DNA of 64,000 bases from Actinomadura viridilutea (lineage in GTDB: Bacteria; Actinomycetota; Actinomycetes; Streptosporangiales; Streptosporangiaceae): assembly GCA_003001795.1 (NCBI GenBank), contig PVNI01000007.1, positions 62,001 through 126,000 on the forward strand, written 5' to 3'. The notes beneath the pieces were generated by a model. The model did not search any database. It was not told the origin of the DNA and saw only the letters and a list, made by a program, of their open reading frames with translations. Shown one piece after another: positions 52,141 through 59,550 of the stretch. Within the stretch, counting starts at the first letter, position 1, and each line of letters begins with the position of its first letter. The position numbers and the translations under genes were made by a program.

Positions 52141-53358
52141 GTGAGAACGGACGACCTGATACGGCGCGCCGCAGCCGCGGAACGCGACGCGGCACTTCTG
52201 TCGGAAGTGCGGGAACGGCGGCTGCGTGCAGTTCTTTCGGCGGCCGCGGGATCACGCGCCGACCGAAATGGCGCCGACATGATGCGGGGCGCCGCGCCAG
52301 AGACGGACCTTTCGCCATGGGAGGCGTTGCGCCGTCTCGCGGTGCGAAGCCGCGATCGGAAGCGTTCCGCCGCGGCGGACGCGTCGGCCGCCGCGCCCGG
52401 CGCGGCCACTGTGATCCCCGCCGCGCCCGGCGCGGCCACTGTGATCCCCGGCGCGCGCGAGGCCGCGCTGGAACGCGCCGCCATCGACCGCCGCCTGTTC
52501 GACTCCTTCGGGCTGCCGCGCTCGTTCACCTCCGCCGTCGTGGTGCCGTCGCGCGGGCCGCGGGCCGCGGGGCCCGGGATCGGCGACCCGGACGTGCGGC
52601 ACCGGCGCCTCGGGCTGCGCGAGGCGCAGGCCTGGCTGGCGGAGGGCAGGCGGCCGGGCGACCTGGTCGTCGGCACGCCCGCGGTGTGCGAGGCGCTGCG
52701 CGCGGCGGCCGACCGGGCGGGCCTCGACATCGCGTTCGCGTCGTCGTGGGACCTGTCGCGGCCGACGCGCGCGCTGCTCGCCATCGACCACGACGGCCCG
52801 CCGGAGGCGCCCGCGGAGCTGTACGTCGCGGCGGAGCTGACCGCGCCGATCGCCGTCCGCCACCCCGACTGCCCGGCGATGCACGTCAACGCCGACGCCG
52901 TGCACGTGGAGGTGCTGCACCCGCGGACGCGGCGGCCCGTGCCGCCGGGCACCGCCGGGCTGCTGGTGCTCACCGACCTGCTGAACACCGCCGCGCCCCT
53001 CGTGCGGTACGTCGTCGGCGACGTCGGCGCTCTGGTGGACCCCGAGGGCACCTGCGACTGCGGCCGCGTCACCCCGCGGCTGCTGCTGTTGGGGCGCGTC
53101 GCCGCGCCCGACGGCGTCACCGCCCGGCTCACCGTCGACGTCGGGCCGCGCGGAATCGTCCGGCACGTCCGGCGCCTCCCGGCCGCGCTGAGCGACCTGG
53201 TGCCCGACGGCGGGCTGTGGCTGTCGGCCGCCGAACGCCACCCGCTGACCGCCGGGGCCGACCGGACCGCGGCGGAGACGGGCGATCCGCGGGTGCGCGC
53301 ACCGCGCCCGCGGACGGCGCCGTCGGCGCGGTCGGCGGCGCCGCGGGAGCGGGCGTGA
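52141..53358 (+). CDS. Truncated PaaK/coenzyme F390-synthetase-like protein
   Basis: This 405-aa protein is mainly the C-terminal two-thirds of the phenylacetate-CoA ligase/CapK fold. MHVNADAVHVEVLHP (about 246-260), PVPPGTAGLLVLTDLLN, PLVRYVVGD (about 287-295) and CDCGR (about 304) are the expected adenylate-binding and C-terminal motifs. The N-terminal Ser/Thr/Gly-rich phosphate loop (TSGTTG-like) is missing. A charged helical region and a tandem 10-residue repeat (AAPGAATVIP twice) stand in its place. Adenylation activity is therefore doubtful; it may bind a leader peptide or act as a partner of the YcaO protein. The GTG start has no good binding site; ATG 52279 is an alternative. Confidence 0.6.
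   Translation: MRTDDLIRRAAAAERDAALLSEVRERRLRAVLSAAAGSRADRNGADMMRGAAPETDLSPWEALRRLAVRSRDRKRSAAADASAAAPGAATVIPAAPGAATVIPGAREAALERAAIDRRLFDSFGLPRSFTSAVVVPSRGPRAAGPGIGDPDVRHRRLGLREAQAWLAEGRRPGDLVVGTPAVCEALRAAADRAGLDIAFASSWDLSRPTRALLAIDHDGPPEAPAELYVAAELTAPIAVRHPDCPAMHVNADAVHVEVLHPRTRRPVPPGTAGLLVLTDLLNTAAPLVRYVVGDVGALVDPEGTCDCGRVTPRLLLLGRVAAPDGVTARLTVDVGPRGIVRHVRRLPAALSDLVPDGGLWLSAAERHPLTAGADRTAAETGDPRVRAPRPRTAPSARSAAPRERA
52390..52449 (+). repeat. Perfect 30-bp tandem duplication within the PaaK-like gene
   Basis: Two identical 30-bp copies (52390-52419 and 52420-52449) encode AAPGAATVIP twice in the linker of the PaaK-like protein. The identity at third codon positions shows that the duplication is recent. 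Confidence 0.9.
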
Positions 53359-53437
53359 CGCCCTCGGCGCCGTCCCCCGCCGCCCCCCGCGCGCCGCGCG
53401 CCCGTCACGATCACGACGTCGTGAACGAGGAGCTCCG

Positions 53438-53611
53438 ATGCGTGCATCCGACGTCCCCGTCCGGGGCCCGCGCCGCCGCGGACAGGCGGCGCCGACCGGC
53501 GCGGGCGCGGCGGTCCGCGCCCGCGGTGTGATCGTCCGCGACGTCGCCGAGCCCCCGTGCGTCCGGACGCGCCGCGGCCCGATCGGACGGATCCGCGGGC
53601 GGGACGCATGA
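53438..53611 (+). CDS. 57-aa ORF translationally coupled to the YcaO gene
   Basis: The ATG at 53438 follows GAGGAG (53427-53432) at 5-bp spacing, and the stop overlaps the YcaO ATG as ATGA (53608-53611). These are the signals of a real coupled gene. The product is Arg-rich (14 Arg) with a single Cys (residue 41, EPPCVRTRRG). Against it, hand-counted GC at the three codon positions is about 88, 73 and 89%, not the usual pattern for this genome. It may be a leader ORF for coupling, a precursor peptide, or chance. Confidence 0.35.
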   Translation: MRASDVPVRGPRRRGQAAPTGAGAAVRARGVIVRDVAEPPCVRTRRGPIGRIRGRDA

Positions 53612-54939
53612 ACACCTTGCGCGTCGCGGTGTTCACCGCCGCGGGGACGGCCGCGGAGCTGGCCGACCGGATCGCCGCGGCGCTGGAACGGCACGCCGAC
53701 CTGCTGCGCTCCACCGTGACCGTGCGCTGCTACCGGGCCTCGGACATGCTGCTGGGCCGCCATCTGGTGACGGGCGAGCTGATCACCCGCCGCTGGCGGC
53801 CCGTCGAGGCCGCGGCCTGCGGGAGCGACGCCGCGGCGGTCGTCGAGCGGTTCGCCGGCGAGCTGGTGGAGCGGGTGGCGCTGTGCGCCTACGAGCCGCC
53901 GCGGGCGGTCGAGGGCGTCAGCGAGAGCGAGCTGCGCGCCCAGGGCGATCTGGCCGTCTTCGACGTGCGGTCCTACCTGGGCGAACCGCTGGACCCGCGG
54001 GCCTGGCCGTTCCCCCGCTACGACCCGGACCGCCCCGTCGACTGGACGATCGCCGACGACCTGCTGACCGGCCGGCCGGTGTACCTGCCCGTCGCGCTGT
54101 GCGCCGCCGGGGGAGGCCGGTCTGGGGAGGGGCGCGACGTGCCGCAGTGGTGCGAGCTGACCGCCGACGGCACGGCGGCCGGGCCCGGCCGGGCCGTGGC
54201 GACCGCGCACGCCGTGCGGGAGCTGTACGAGCGGGACGCGCTGCGCCTGGCCTGGTACACCGGCAGCCCGCTGCGCCCGGTCCGCGAACCGTCCTGGTGG
54301 CGCGAGGACCGGGCGGCCGACGAGGCCGCCGGCTGGCGGACCGAGTTCTTCGCGGGCGCCACCCGGCTGGGCGTGCCGTTGTGGGTGGTGCTGACGCGGA
54401 ACCTCCGTTCGCCGATGTACGCCATCGGCAGCGCGTGCGACGAGGACGCCGAGGACGGCCAGCGCCACGCGCTCGACGAGGCGCTGCAGGGCCGCCTGTA
54501 CCCGTGGCTGCGGGGCGGCGACCGGACCCGCGGCGGCAGGCCCATCCGCACGTTCCGCGATCATGTCGACTACTACAGCGACCCCGCGCGCATCGGCGAG
54601 CTCGACGCGGTGTTCCCGCGCGCCGGGGGCGGGACGGCGGCCGTGCGCGGGGCCGCGTCCGTGCCGGGACAGGGGCCGCGGCACGGGCCGGACCGGGGGC
54701 ACGGCCGCCGCGCCTGGCCGGACGGGTGCCCGGAGGTGCCCGACCTGCCGGTGGAGGGGCTCGGCGGCGCCGTCCGCCTGCGCCTGCTGCGCGGGCCGGA
54801 CCTTGAGGTGGTGCGGATCCTGCATCCGCGGCTGCAGCCGATCGAGGCCGCCCACGCGGCGGCCCGCCTGGTCGGCTGGGCCCGCACGAGCGCGGCGCGA
54901 AAGAGCGGACTGCGCGCGGCCCCGGCCCCGTTCGCCTAG
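53608..54939 (+). CDS. YcaO-domain protein (SagD-like cyclodehydratase/thioamidation family)
   Basis: This 443-aa protein has an N-terminal domain of about 125 residues (RVAVFTAAGTAAELADRIAAAL), then a YcaO core. The ATP-binding motifs are DGTAAG (187-192) with RELYERDA (204-211) and SACDEDAEDGQRHALDEALQGR (275-296), followed by the SagD-type DHVDYYSDP (318-326). YcaO proteins phosphorylate backbone amides to form azolines, thioamides or amidines, usually in RiPPs. A C-terminal PAPF (439-442) is only reminiscent of the PxPxP end of azoline-forming members. The ATG at 53608 is preferred over GTG 53557 because of its ATGA coupling to the 57-aa ORF. No dehydrogenase, protease or E1-like partner is adjacent. 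Confidence 0.8.
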   Translation: MNTLRVAVFTAAGTAAELADRIAAALERHADLLRSTVTVRCYRASDMLLGRHLVTGELITRRWRPVEAAACGSDAAAVVERFAGELVERVALCAYEPPRAVEGVSESELRAQGDLAVFDVRSYLGEPLDPRAWPFPRYDPDRPVDWTIADDLLTGRPVYLPVALCAAGGGRSGEGRDVPQWCELTADGTAAGPGRAVATAHAVRELYERDALRLAWYTGSPLRPVREPSWWREDRAADEAAGWRTEFFAGATRLGVPLWVVLTRNLRSPMYAIGSACDEDAEDGQRHALDEALQGRLYPWLRGGDRTRGGRPIRTFRDHVDYYSDPARIGELDAVFPRAGGGTAAVRGAASVPGQGPRHGPDRGHGRRAWPDGCPEVPDLPVEGLGGAVRLRLLRGPDLEVVRILHPRLQPIEAAHAAARLVGWARTSAARKSGLRAAPAPFA

Positions 54940-54969
54940 GCCCCGGCGTCGCGTCCGCGGGCGCCTGGG

Positions 54970-55434
54970 TCAGCCCTGGTGGCCCTCGACGAACCGGGTG
55001 AGCAGGGCGGCGAACTGCCGCCGCTCCTCGTCGGTCCAGTCCTTCATGGCCTGGGCGATGTACGTGTGCCGCGTCCGCCGGGCCGCCTCGACGACCTCGC
55101 GTCCGGCGTCGGTCAGTTCCAGCCGGATGCGGCGCCCGTCGCGCTGTGAGGCGACGCGCCGCACGTACCCGGCCTTGACGGCCTCGGCGACGATCCGGCT
55201 GCCCCGCGAGGGGGCCACCCCCAGCCGCTCGGCGACCAGCCCGACGTTCATCTCCTGACCGGGCCGGTCGGGGCCCTCGTCCACGACGTCCACCACGTGC
55301 AGCACCTGCACGTCGACCGGCAGGTTGTGCTCGCGGATCGCGGCCTTGCCCAGCCGCCGGCGGGCCATGCCGCGGCGCAGCCGCACCATGCCGCGCTCGA
55401 CCGCGGCCAGCGGGTCGTCCGGTCCCGGGTTCAC
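54970..55434 (-). CDS. MarR-family transcriptional regulator
   Basis: This 154-aa winged-helix protein has VAERLGVAPSRGSRIVAEAVKAGYVRRVASQRDGRRIRLELTDAG (recognition helix plus wing, with the DxR motif) between N- and C-terminal dimer helices (RHTYIAQAMKDWTDEERRQFAALLTRFVEGH). It probably represses the divergent MFS pump and responds to its substrate. The GTG at 55432-55434 is preferred. An ATG at 55486-55488 would put the first codons over the direct repeats that look like the operator. Confidence 0.82.
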   Translation of the reverse strand: MNPGPDDPLAAVERGMVRLRRGMARRRLGKAAIREHNLPVDVQVLHVVDVVDEGPDRPGQEMNVGLVAERLGVAPSRGSRIVAEAVKAGYVRRVASQRDGRRIRLELTDAGREVVEAARRTRHTYIAQAMKDWTDEERRQFAALLTRFVEGHQG

Positions 55435-55467
55435 GCCTGGCGAGTCTAGCCCAGGCGATTGCGCCCG

Positions 55468-55505
55468 GCATCTATGTGCTTTTAGCATCTAGTTGCTTAA
55501 CGCAA
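55468..55505. promoter_or_regulatory. Direct repeats and palindrome between marR and MFS genes
   Basis: GCATCTATGTGCTT (55468-55481) and GCATCTAGTTGCTT (55485-55498) are 12/14 identical at a 17-bp period. The second runs into the palindrome TTGC-TTAAC-GCAA (55493-55505). This AT-rich cluster is the likely MarR operator and overlaps the promoters of both genes. Confidence 0.5.
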
Positions 55506-55522
55506 GTATATGCGAGGTGCAC

Positions 55523-57082
55523 ATGTCTTCTCCGGAGATGACCCCGCGGCGCCGGCTGTGGGCGTTCGTCGCGCTGATGCTGGCCGGGCTGATGGCGTCG
55601 CTGGACGCCACCGTGCTCGGCACCGCCCTGCCGACGATCGTCGGCGAGCTCGGCGGGCTGGACCGGATCGCGTGGGTGTCGACCGCCTACGTGCTGGCCA
55701 CCAGCGTGACCGTCCCGCTGTCGGGACGGCTCGGCGACCAGTTCGGCCGCAAACCGGTGCTGCTGGCCGGCCTGGCGCTGTTCCTGGCCGGCTCGGCCGC
55801 CTGCGGCGCCGCCCCGTCCATGGACTGGCTGATCGCCCTGCGCGCGGTGCAGGGCGCGGGCGCCGGCTGCCTGCTGGCCTCGCTGTTCGCCGTCACCGGC
55901 GAGCTGTTCGAACCGCGCGAGCGGGCCCGCTACCAGGGCTGGTCGGCGCTGAACTTCGCCGTCTCCAGCATCGCCGGGCCGCTGGTCGGCGGCGCGCTCA
56001 CCGACCACGCCTCCTGGCGCTGGGCGTTCTACGTCAACCTGCCGCTCGGCCTCACCGCCGCCGCCGTCCTCGTGCCGGTGCTGCGGCTGGCGCGCCCGCG
56101 CGGCCGCGCCCGCGTCGACTACCCGGGCATCGTGCTGCTCGGCGCCGCCGCCACCTGCTTCACCCTGCTCACCAGCTGGGCCGGGACGCGGCACGCCTGG
56201 GACTCGCCGGTCGTCCTCGGCCTGGCGGCGGCCACGGCGGTGCTCGCCGCCGTCTGGGCGGCGGCGGAGCGGCGCGCGGCCGAGCCGATCATCCCGCCGC
56301 GGCTGTTCCGCGACCGCTCGTTCGCCGTGGCGAGCGCGGTGGCGCTGGCCGGCGGCGCGACCGGTTTCGGGCTGGCCACCTACCTGCCGATGTTCCTGCA
56401 GACGGTCGGGGGAGTGCGCGCGACCGGCTCCGGACTGCTCCTGCTCCCGATGACGGCCGGGCTGGTGCTCGCCTCGATCGCCGCCGGCCAGTACATCTCC
56501 CGCACCGGCCGCTACCACCGGCTGCCGGCGCTGAGCATGGCGCTCAGCGCCGCCGGGATCGCGCTCATGGCCACCATGGACGCCCGCACCTCGCCGCTGA
56601 CCGCCGGGCTGTTCATGGCGGTGCTGGGCCTGGGCGCGGGACTGTCGCAGCAGGTCGTCGTGCTGATCGCGCAGAACTCCGCGCCGCCGCGGGACCTGGG
56701 CGCGGCCGGTTCGGCGGTGTTCGCGTCCCGGATGGTCGGCACCGCGGCGGGGACGGCGGTCTTCGGGGGCGTCCTGTCGGCGCGGTTCGCCGCCGAGGCC
56801 GAACGGCGCGTCCCGGCCGGGGCCGCGCCCGCGTTCGACGACCTGGCCCGGCCCGACGTCCTGGACGGCCTGTCCGCGCCGGTGCGCGACGGCGTCGCCG
56901 AGGCCTTCGCGCACGCGTACACGGCGCTGTTCGCGACGGCCCTGGTGCCGGCGCTGGCGGGCCTGGCGGCCGCTCTGCTGCTGCGGAACACGCCGCCGGC
57001 GGTGCGCAGGCCCCCCGGCGCCCTGGACGCTACTTCACCTCGCGCCGCGTCAGCCGGACCAGGCCCGCGATCAGGGGGATGA
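55523..57082 (+). CDS. MFS drug:H+ antiporter, DHA2 (14-TM) family
   Basis: This 519-aa permease has the DHA2 motif LDATVLGTALPTI in TM1, motif A GRLGDQFGRKPVLL between TM2 and TM3, motif B ALRAVQGAGAGCLLAS in TM4 and motif C NFAVSSIAGPLVGGALTDHASWRWAFYVNLPLG in TM5. It should export drugs or other lipophilic compounds using the proton gradient. It is divergent from a MarR regulator. The start ATG is at 55523. Its last 53 bp overlap the convergent ABC permease gene. It is close to the YcaO locus, so export of that product is possible but unproven. Confidence 0.9.
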   Translation: MSSPEMTPRRRLWAFVALMLAGLMASLDATVLGTALPTIVGELGGLDRIAWVSTAYVLATSVTVPLSGRLGDQFGRKPVLLAGLALFLAGSAACGAAPSMDWLIALRAVQGAGAGCLLASLFAVTGELFEPRERARYQGWSALNFAVSSIAGPLVGGALTDHASWRWAFYVNLPLGLTAAAVLVPVLRLARPRGRARVDYPGIVLLGAAATCFTLLTSWAGTRHAWDSPVVLGLAAATAVLAAVWAAAERRAAEPIIPPRLFRDRSFAVASAVALAGGATGFGLATYLPMFLQTVGGVRATGSGLLLLPMTAGLVLASIAAGQYISRTGRYHRLPALSMALSAAGIALMATMDARTSPLTAGLFMAVLGLGAGLSQQVVVLIAQNSAPPRDLGAAGSAVFASRMVGTAAGTAVFGGVLSARFAAEAERRVPAGAAPAFDDLARPDVLDGLSAPVRDGVAEAFAHAYTALFATALVPALAGLAAALLLRNTPPAVRRPPGALDATSPRAASAGPGPRSGG

Positions 57083-57800
57083 GCAGCCACACCGCCAGCG
57101 ACGTGCCGACCCGCGCCCATTCCTCCAGGGTGATCCCCTCCTCGAGGAGCGCGTTGAGGGTGCGGTTGGTGTCCAGCCAGCCCGCCGCGTCCCTCAATGC
57201 GTCGACCGTCTCGGTCAGCGTGGTCCAGGCGGTCGGCAGCGCGAAGTACAGGACGATCGCCAGCGGCGCGTTCATGAACAGCATTCCGAACGCCATGCCG
57301 GAGTAGACGCTGATCATCGCGAACAGCAGCGTGGTGGCGACCACCGACGGCCGCATCGTCCACGCCGCGTCCGAACGGCCGGTCGCCTCCGCCAGGCCGC
57401 GGCCCGCCGCGGCGACGGCCAGCGCGGCGGCGACGCACAGCGCGGCCAGCGCCGTTCCGGCCGCCAGCTTCGCCGCCGCCACCCGGTGCCGCTCCGGGAC
57501 GAGCGCGAAGGTGGTCAGCGCGGTGCGCTGGGACCACTCGCCGGTGACCGACAGGATGCCCAGCACCGGCAGCAGGAACGCCGCCCCGGTCAGCGACGCG
57601 GAGAAGAACCCCGCCAGCGTCCGCTCGTGCTCGGGCGCGGCGAACAGCACCACCGGCGTCATCGCCGCGGCCGTCAGGGCGATCACGATGAGCAGCCAGC
57701 GGCCCGACCGGGTGTCGGTCGTCTTGCGCAGCTCGACCAGCGTCAGCCGGGCCAGGGACGGGCGGGCGGGTTCGGTGAGCGGCGCGGTCGCGGCGGTCAT
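57030..57800 (-). CDS. ABC-2 type transporter permease
   Basis: This 256-aa protein has about six transmembrane helices (WLLIVIALTAAAMTPVVLFAA; LTGAAFLLPVLGILSVTGEW; LAALCVAAALAVAAAG; SVVATTLLFAMISVYSGMAFGMLF; LAIVLYFALPTAW; LAVWLLIPLIAGLV) and the ABC-2 segment SVTGEWSQRTALTTF. It forms an exporter with the ATPase encoded just upstream (ATGA overlap at 57797-57800). The ATG at 57800 is chosen; the frame stays open further upstream only because it reads through the ATPase gene. Confidence 0.85.
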   Translation of the reverse strand: MTAATAPLTEPARPSLARLTLVELRKTTDTRSGRWLLIVIALTAAAMTPVVLFAAPEHERTLAGFFSASLTGAAFLLPVLGILSVTGEWSQRTALTTFALVPERHRVAAAKLAAGTALAALCVAAALAVAAAGRGLAEATGRSDAAWTMRPSVVATTLLFAMISVYSGMAFGMLFMNAPLAIVLYFALPTAWTTLTETVDALRDAAGWLDTNRTLNALLEEGITLEEWARVGTSLAVWLLIPLIAGLVRLTRREVK

Positions 57801-58720
57801 CGGGCGGCCTCCTCGACGGCGGGCGCGGACGCGGCGGCCCCCGTCCCGGCGGTGAGCGACAGGAACAGCTCCTCCAGGCCGCCCCCGTCGGCCCGGCGCA
57901 GCTCCAGCAGGGCGACGCCGGCGCGGGCGGCGGCCCGGCCCACGTCGCCGGCGGCGGCGTCCACCAGGAACGCGCCGTCCTCGGCGGTGCGGAAGGCCAG
58001 TCCGGCGGCGGTCAGCGCGGCGCCCAGGGCGGCGGGGTCCTCGCCGCGCACCCGGGTCCCGCCGTGCCGCGACAGCAGGTCCTCCTTGGCGCCCTCCGCG
58101 ACGATCCGGCCGCCCGCGATCACCACGAAGCGGTCGGCCACCGCCTCGACCTCCCGCAGCAGGTGGGAGGACAGCAGGACGGTGCCGCCGCGCGCGGCGA
58201 AGTCGCGCAGCAGCGTGCGCATCCAGTAGATCCCCTCGGGGTCGAGGCCGTTGGCGGGCTCGTCCAGGATCAGCACGCTCGGGTCGCCGATCAGCGCCTG
58301 CGCGATGCCGAGGCGCTGGCGCATGCCCAGCGAGTAGCCGCCCACCCGCCGCCGCGCCGCCTTGTCCGCCAGGCCGACGAGCTCCAGCATCCGGTCCACC
58401 CGCGCCGCGTCCACCCCCAGCACCCGCGCGGTGAGGGCGAGCGTCTCGCGCCCGGTGCGGCCGGAGTGCTGCGCGGCGGCGTCGAGCAGCACGCCCACGT
58501 GCCGCCCGGGGTTGGCGATGCGCCGGTACGGGACGCCCTTGACGGTCGCCGAGCCCGCCGTCGGCGGCGTCAGCCCGCAGATCATCCGCATGGTGGTGGA
58601 CTTCCCGGCGCCGTTCGGGCCGAGAAAGCCGGTGACCGTGCCCGGCGCGCACGTGAACGTCACGTCCGCGACCGCGGTCACGTCCCGGTACCGCTTGGTC
58701 AGACCCTTGACTTCGATCAT
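57797..58720 (-). CDS. ABC transporter ATP-binding protein (DrrA/CcmA-like)
   Basis: This 307-aa ATPase has Walker A GPNGAGKSTT (34-43), the signature YSLGMRQRLGIAQAL, Walker B VLILDEPANGLDP and the H-loop LSSHLLREVEAV. The signature is SLGMR instead of SGGQ, as in antibiotic and lantibiotic self-protection exporters. The C-terminal extension of about 90 residues is typical of that group. It is likely to drive export of a drug or peptide with the adjacent permease. The ATG at 58718-58720 is chosen; a GTG at 58744 would add eight residues. Confidence 0.88.
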   Translation of the reverse strand: MIEVKGLTKRYRDVTAVADVTFTCAPGTVTGFLGPNGAGKSTTMRMICGLTPPTAGSATVKGVPYRRIANPGRHVGVLLDAAAQHSGRTGRETLALTARVLGVDAARVDRMLELVGLADKAARRRVGGYSLGMRQRLGIAQALIGDPSVLILDEPANGLDPEGIYWMRTLLRDFAARGGTVLLSSHLLREVEAVADRFVVIAGGRIVAEGAKEDLLSRHGGTRVRGEDPAALGAALTAAGLAFRTAEDGAFLVDAAAGDVGRAAARAGVALLELRRADGGGLEELFLSLTAGTGAAASAPAVEEAAR

Positions 58721-58853
58721 GCCGACAGGCTGCCGCCCGGGCACGGCCCGCCGCGTCGGCCGATGGTCGAGGCGTCCGCGACCGAAGTCGGCACCGCCCC
58801 CGACGCTCGACGCGACCGAGACGCCGCCAGGACCGGGCCCGGCGCCGGAAGGC

Positions 58854-59528
58854 CTAAGACCAGTCGGCCAGGCCCGCGTCGTGCACCAGCAGGGCGATCT
58901 GCACGCGGTTGTTGAGGTCCAGCTTGGTCAGCAGCCGCGACACGTACGCCTTGACGGTCGCGACGCTCAGCGACAGCTCGCGGCCGATCTCGCCGTTGGT
59001 CTTGCCCTGCCCGACCAGCAGCGCCACGGCGCGCTCGCCGTCGCTCAGCCGGTCCAGCAGGGCCCGCGCCCGCTCCTGCCGCGGGTCCACCCCGGCGGCG
59101 TCGGCCACGTACGCCATCATCCGCCGCAGCACCGCCGGGGACAGCATCGGCTCCCCGGCCGCCACCTGCCGGATCGCCCGCACGATGTCCGGCGGCGGGG
59201 TGTGCTTGAGCAGGAAGCCGCTGGCGCCCGCCCGCATCGCCCGCAGGATGTGGTCGTCGGTGTCGAACGTGGTCAGGATGATGATCTCGGGCGGGTCGCG
59301 GCGGGCGCGCAGCCGCTCGGTGGCGGCCAGACCGTCCATCCGCGGCATCCGGATGTCCATGAGCACCACGTCGGGACGGTGCTCGTTGACCGCGGGCACC
59401 ACCTCGGTGCCGTCGGCGACGTCCGCCACGACGGCGATGTCCTCGGCTCCGGACAGCATCATCGACAGACCCGCCCGGACCAGGGGGTCGTCGTCCACGA
59501 TCAGCACGCGAATCGGGGCATCCATCAT
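58854..59528 (-). CDS. NarL/FixJ-family response regulator
   Basis: This 224-aa protein has a receiver domain with the acidic pocket VDDD (11-14), phospho-acceptor Asp58 (VVLMDIRMP) and Lys108 (GFLLKHT). A LuxR-type HTH lies near 155-215 (GKTNGEIGRELSLSVATVKAYVSRLLTKLDLNNRVQIALL). It pairs with the histidine kinase encoded 22 bp upstream. The ABC exporter genes lie 133 bp downstream on the same strand and may be its target or part of the same unit. Confidence 0.92.
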   Translation of the reverse strand: MMDAPIRVLIVDDDPLVRAGLSMMLSGAEDIAVVADVADGTEVVPAVNEHRPDVVLMDIRMPRMDGLAATERLRARRDPPEIIILTTFDTDDHILRAMRAGASGFLLKHTPPPDIVRAIRQVAAGEPMLSPAVLRRMMAYVADAAGVDPRQERARALLDRLSDGERAVALLVGQGKTNGEIGRELSLSVATVKAYVSRLLTKLDLNNRVQIALLVHDAGLADWS

Positions 59529-59550
59529 CGTCCACCCTAGGGGCCGCCGA

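Noticed and set aside
53608-54939. Calling the YcaO locus a thiopeptide or bottromycin cluster
   Set aside because: The lantibiotic-type dehydratases, pyridine synthase, SagB oxidase, bottromycin methyltransferases and second YcaO of those clusters are all absent.
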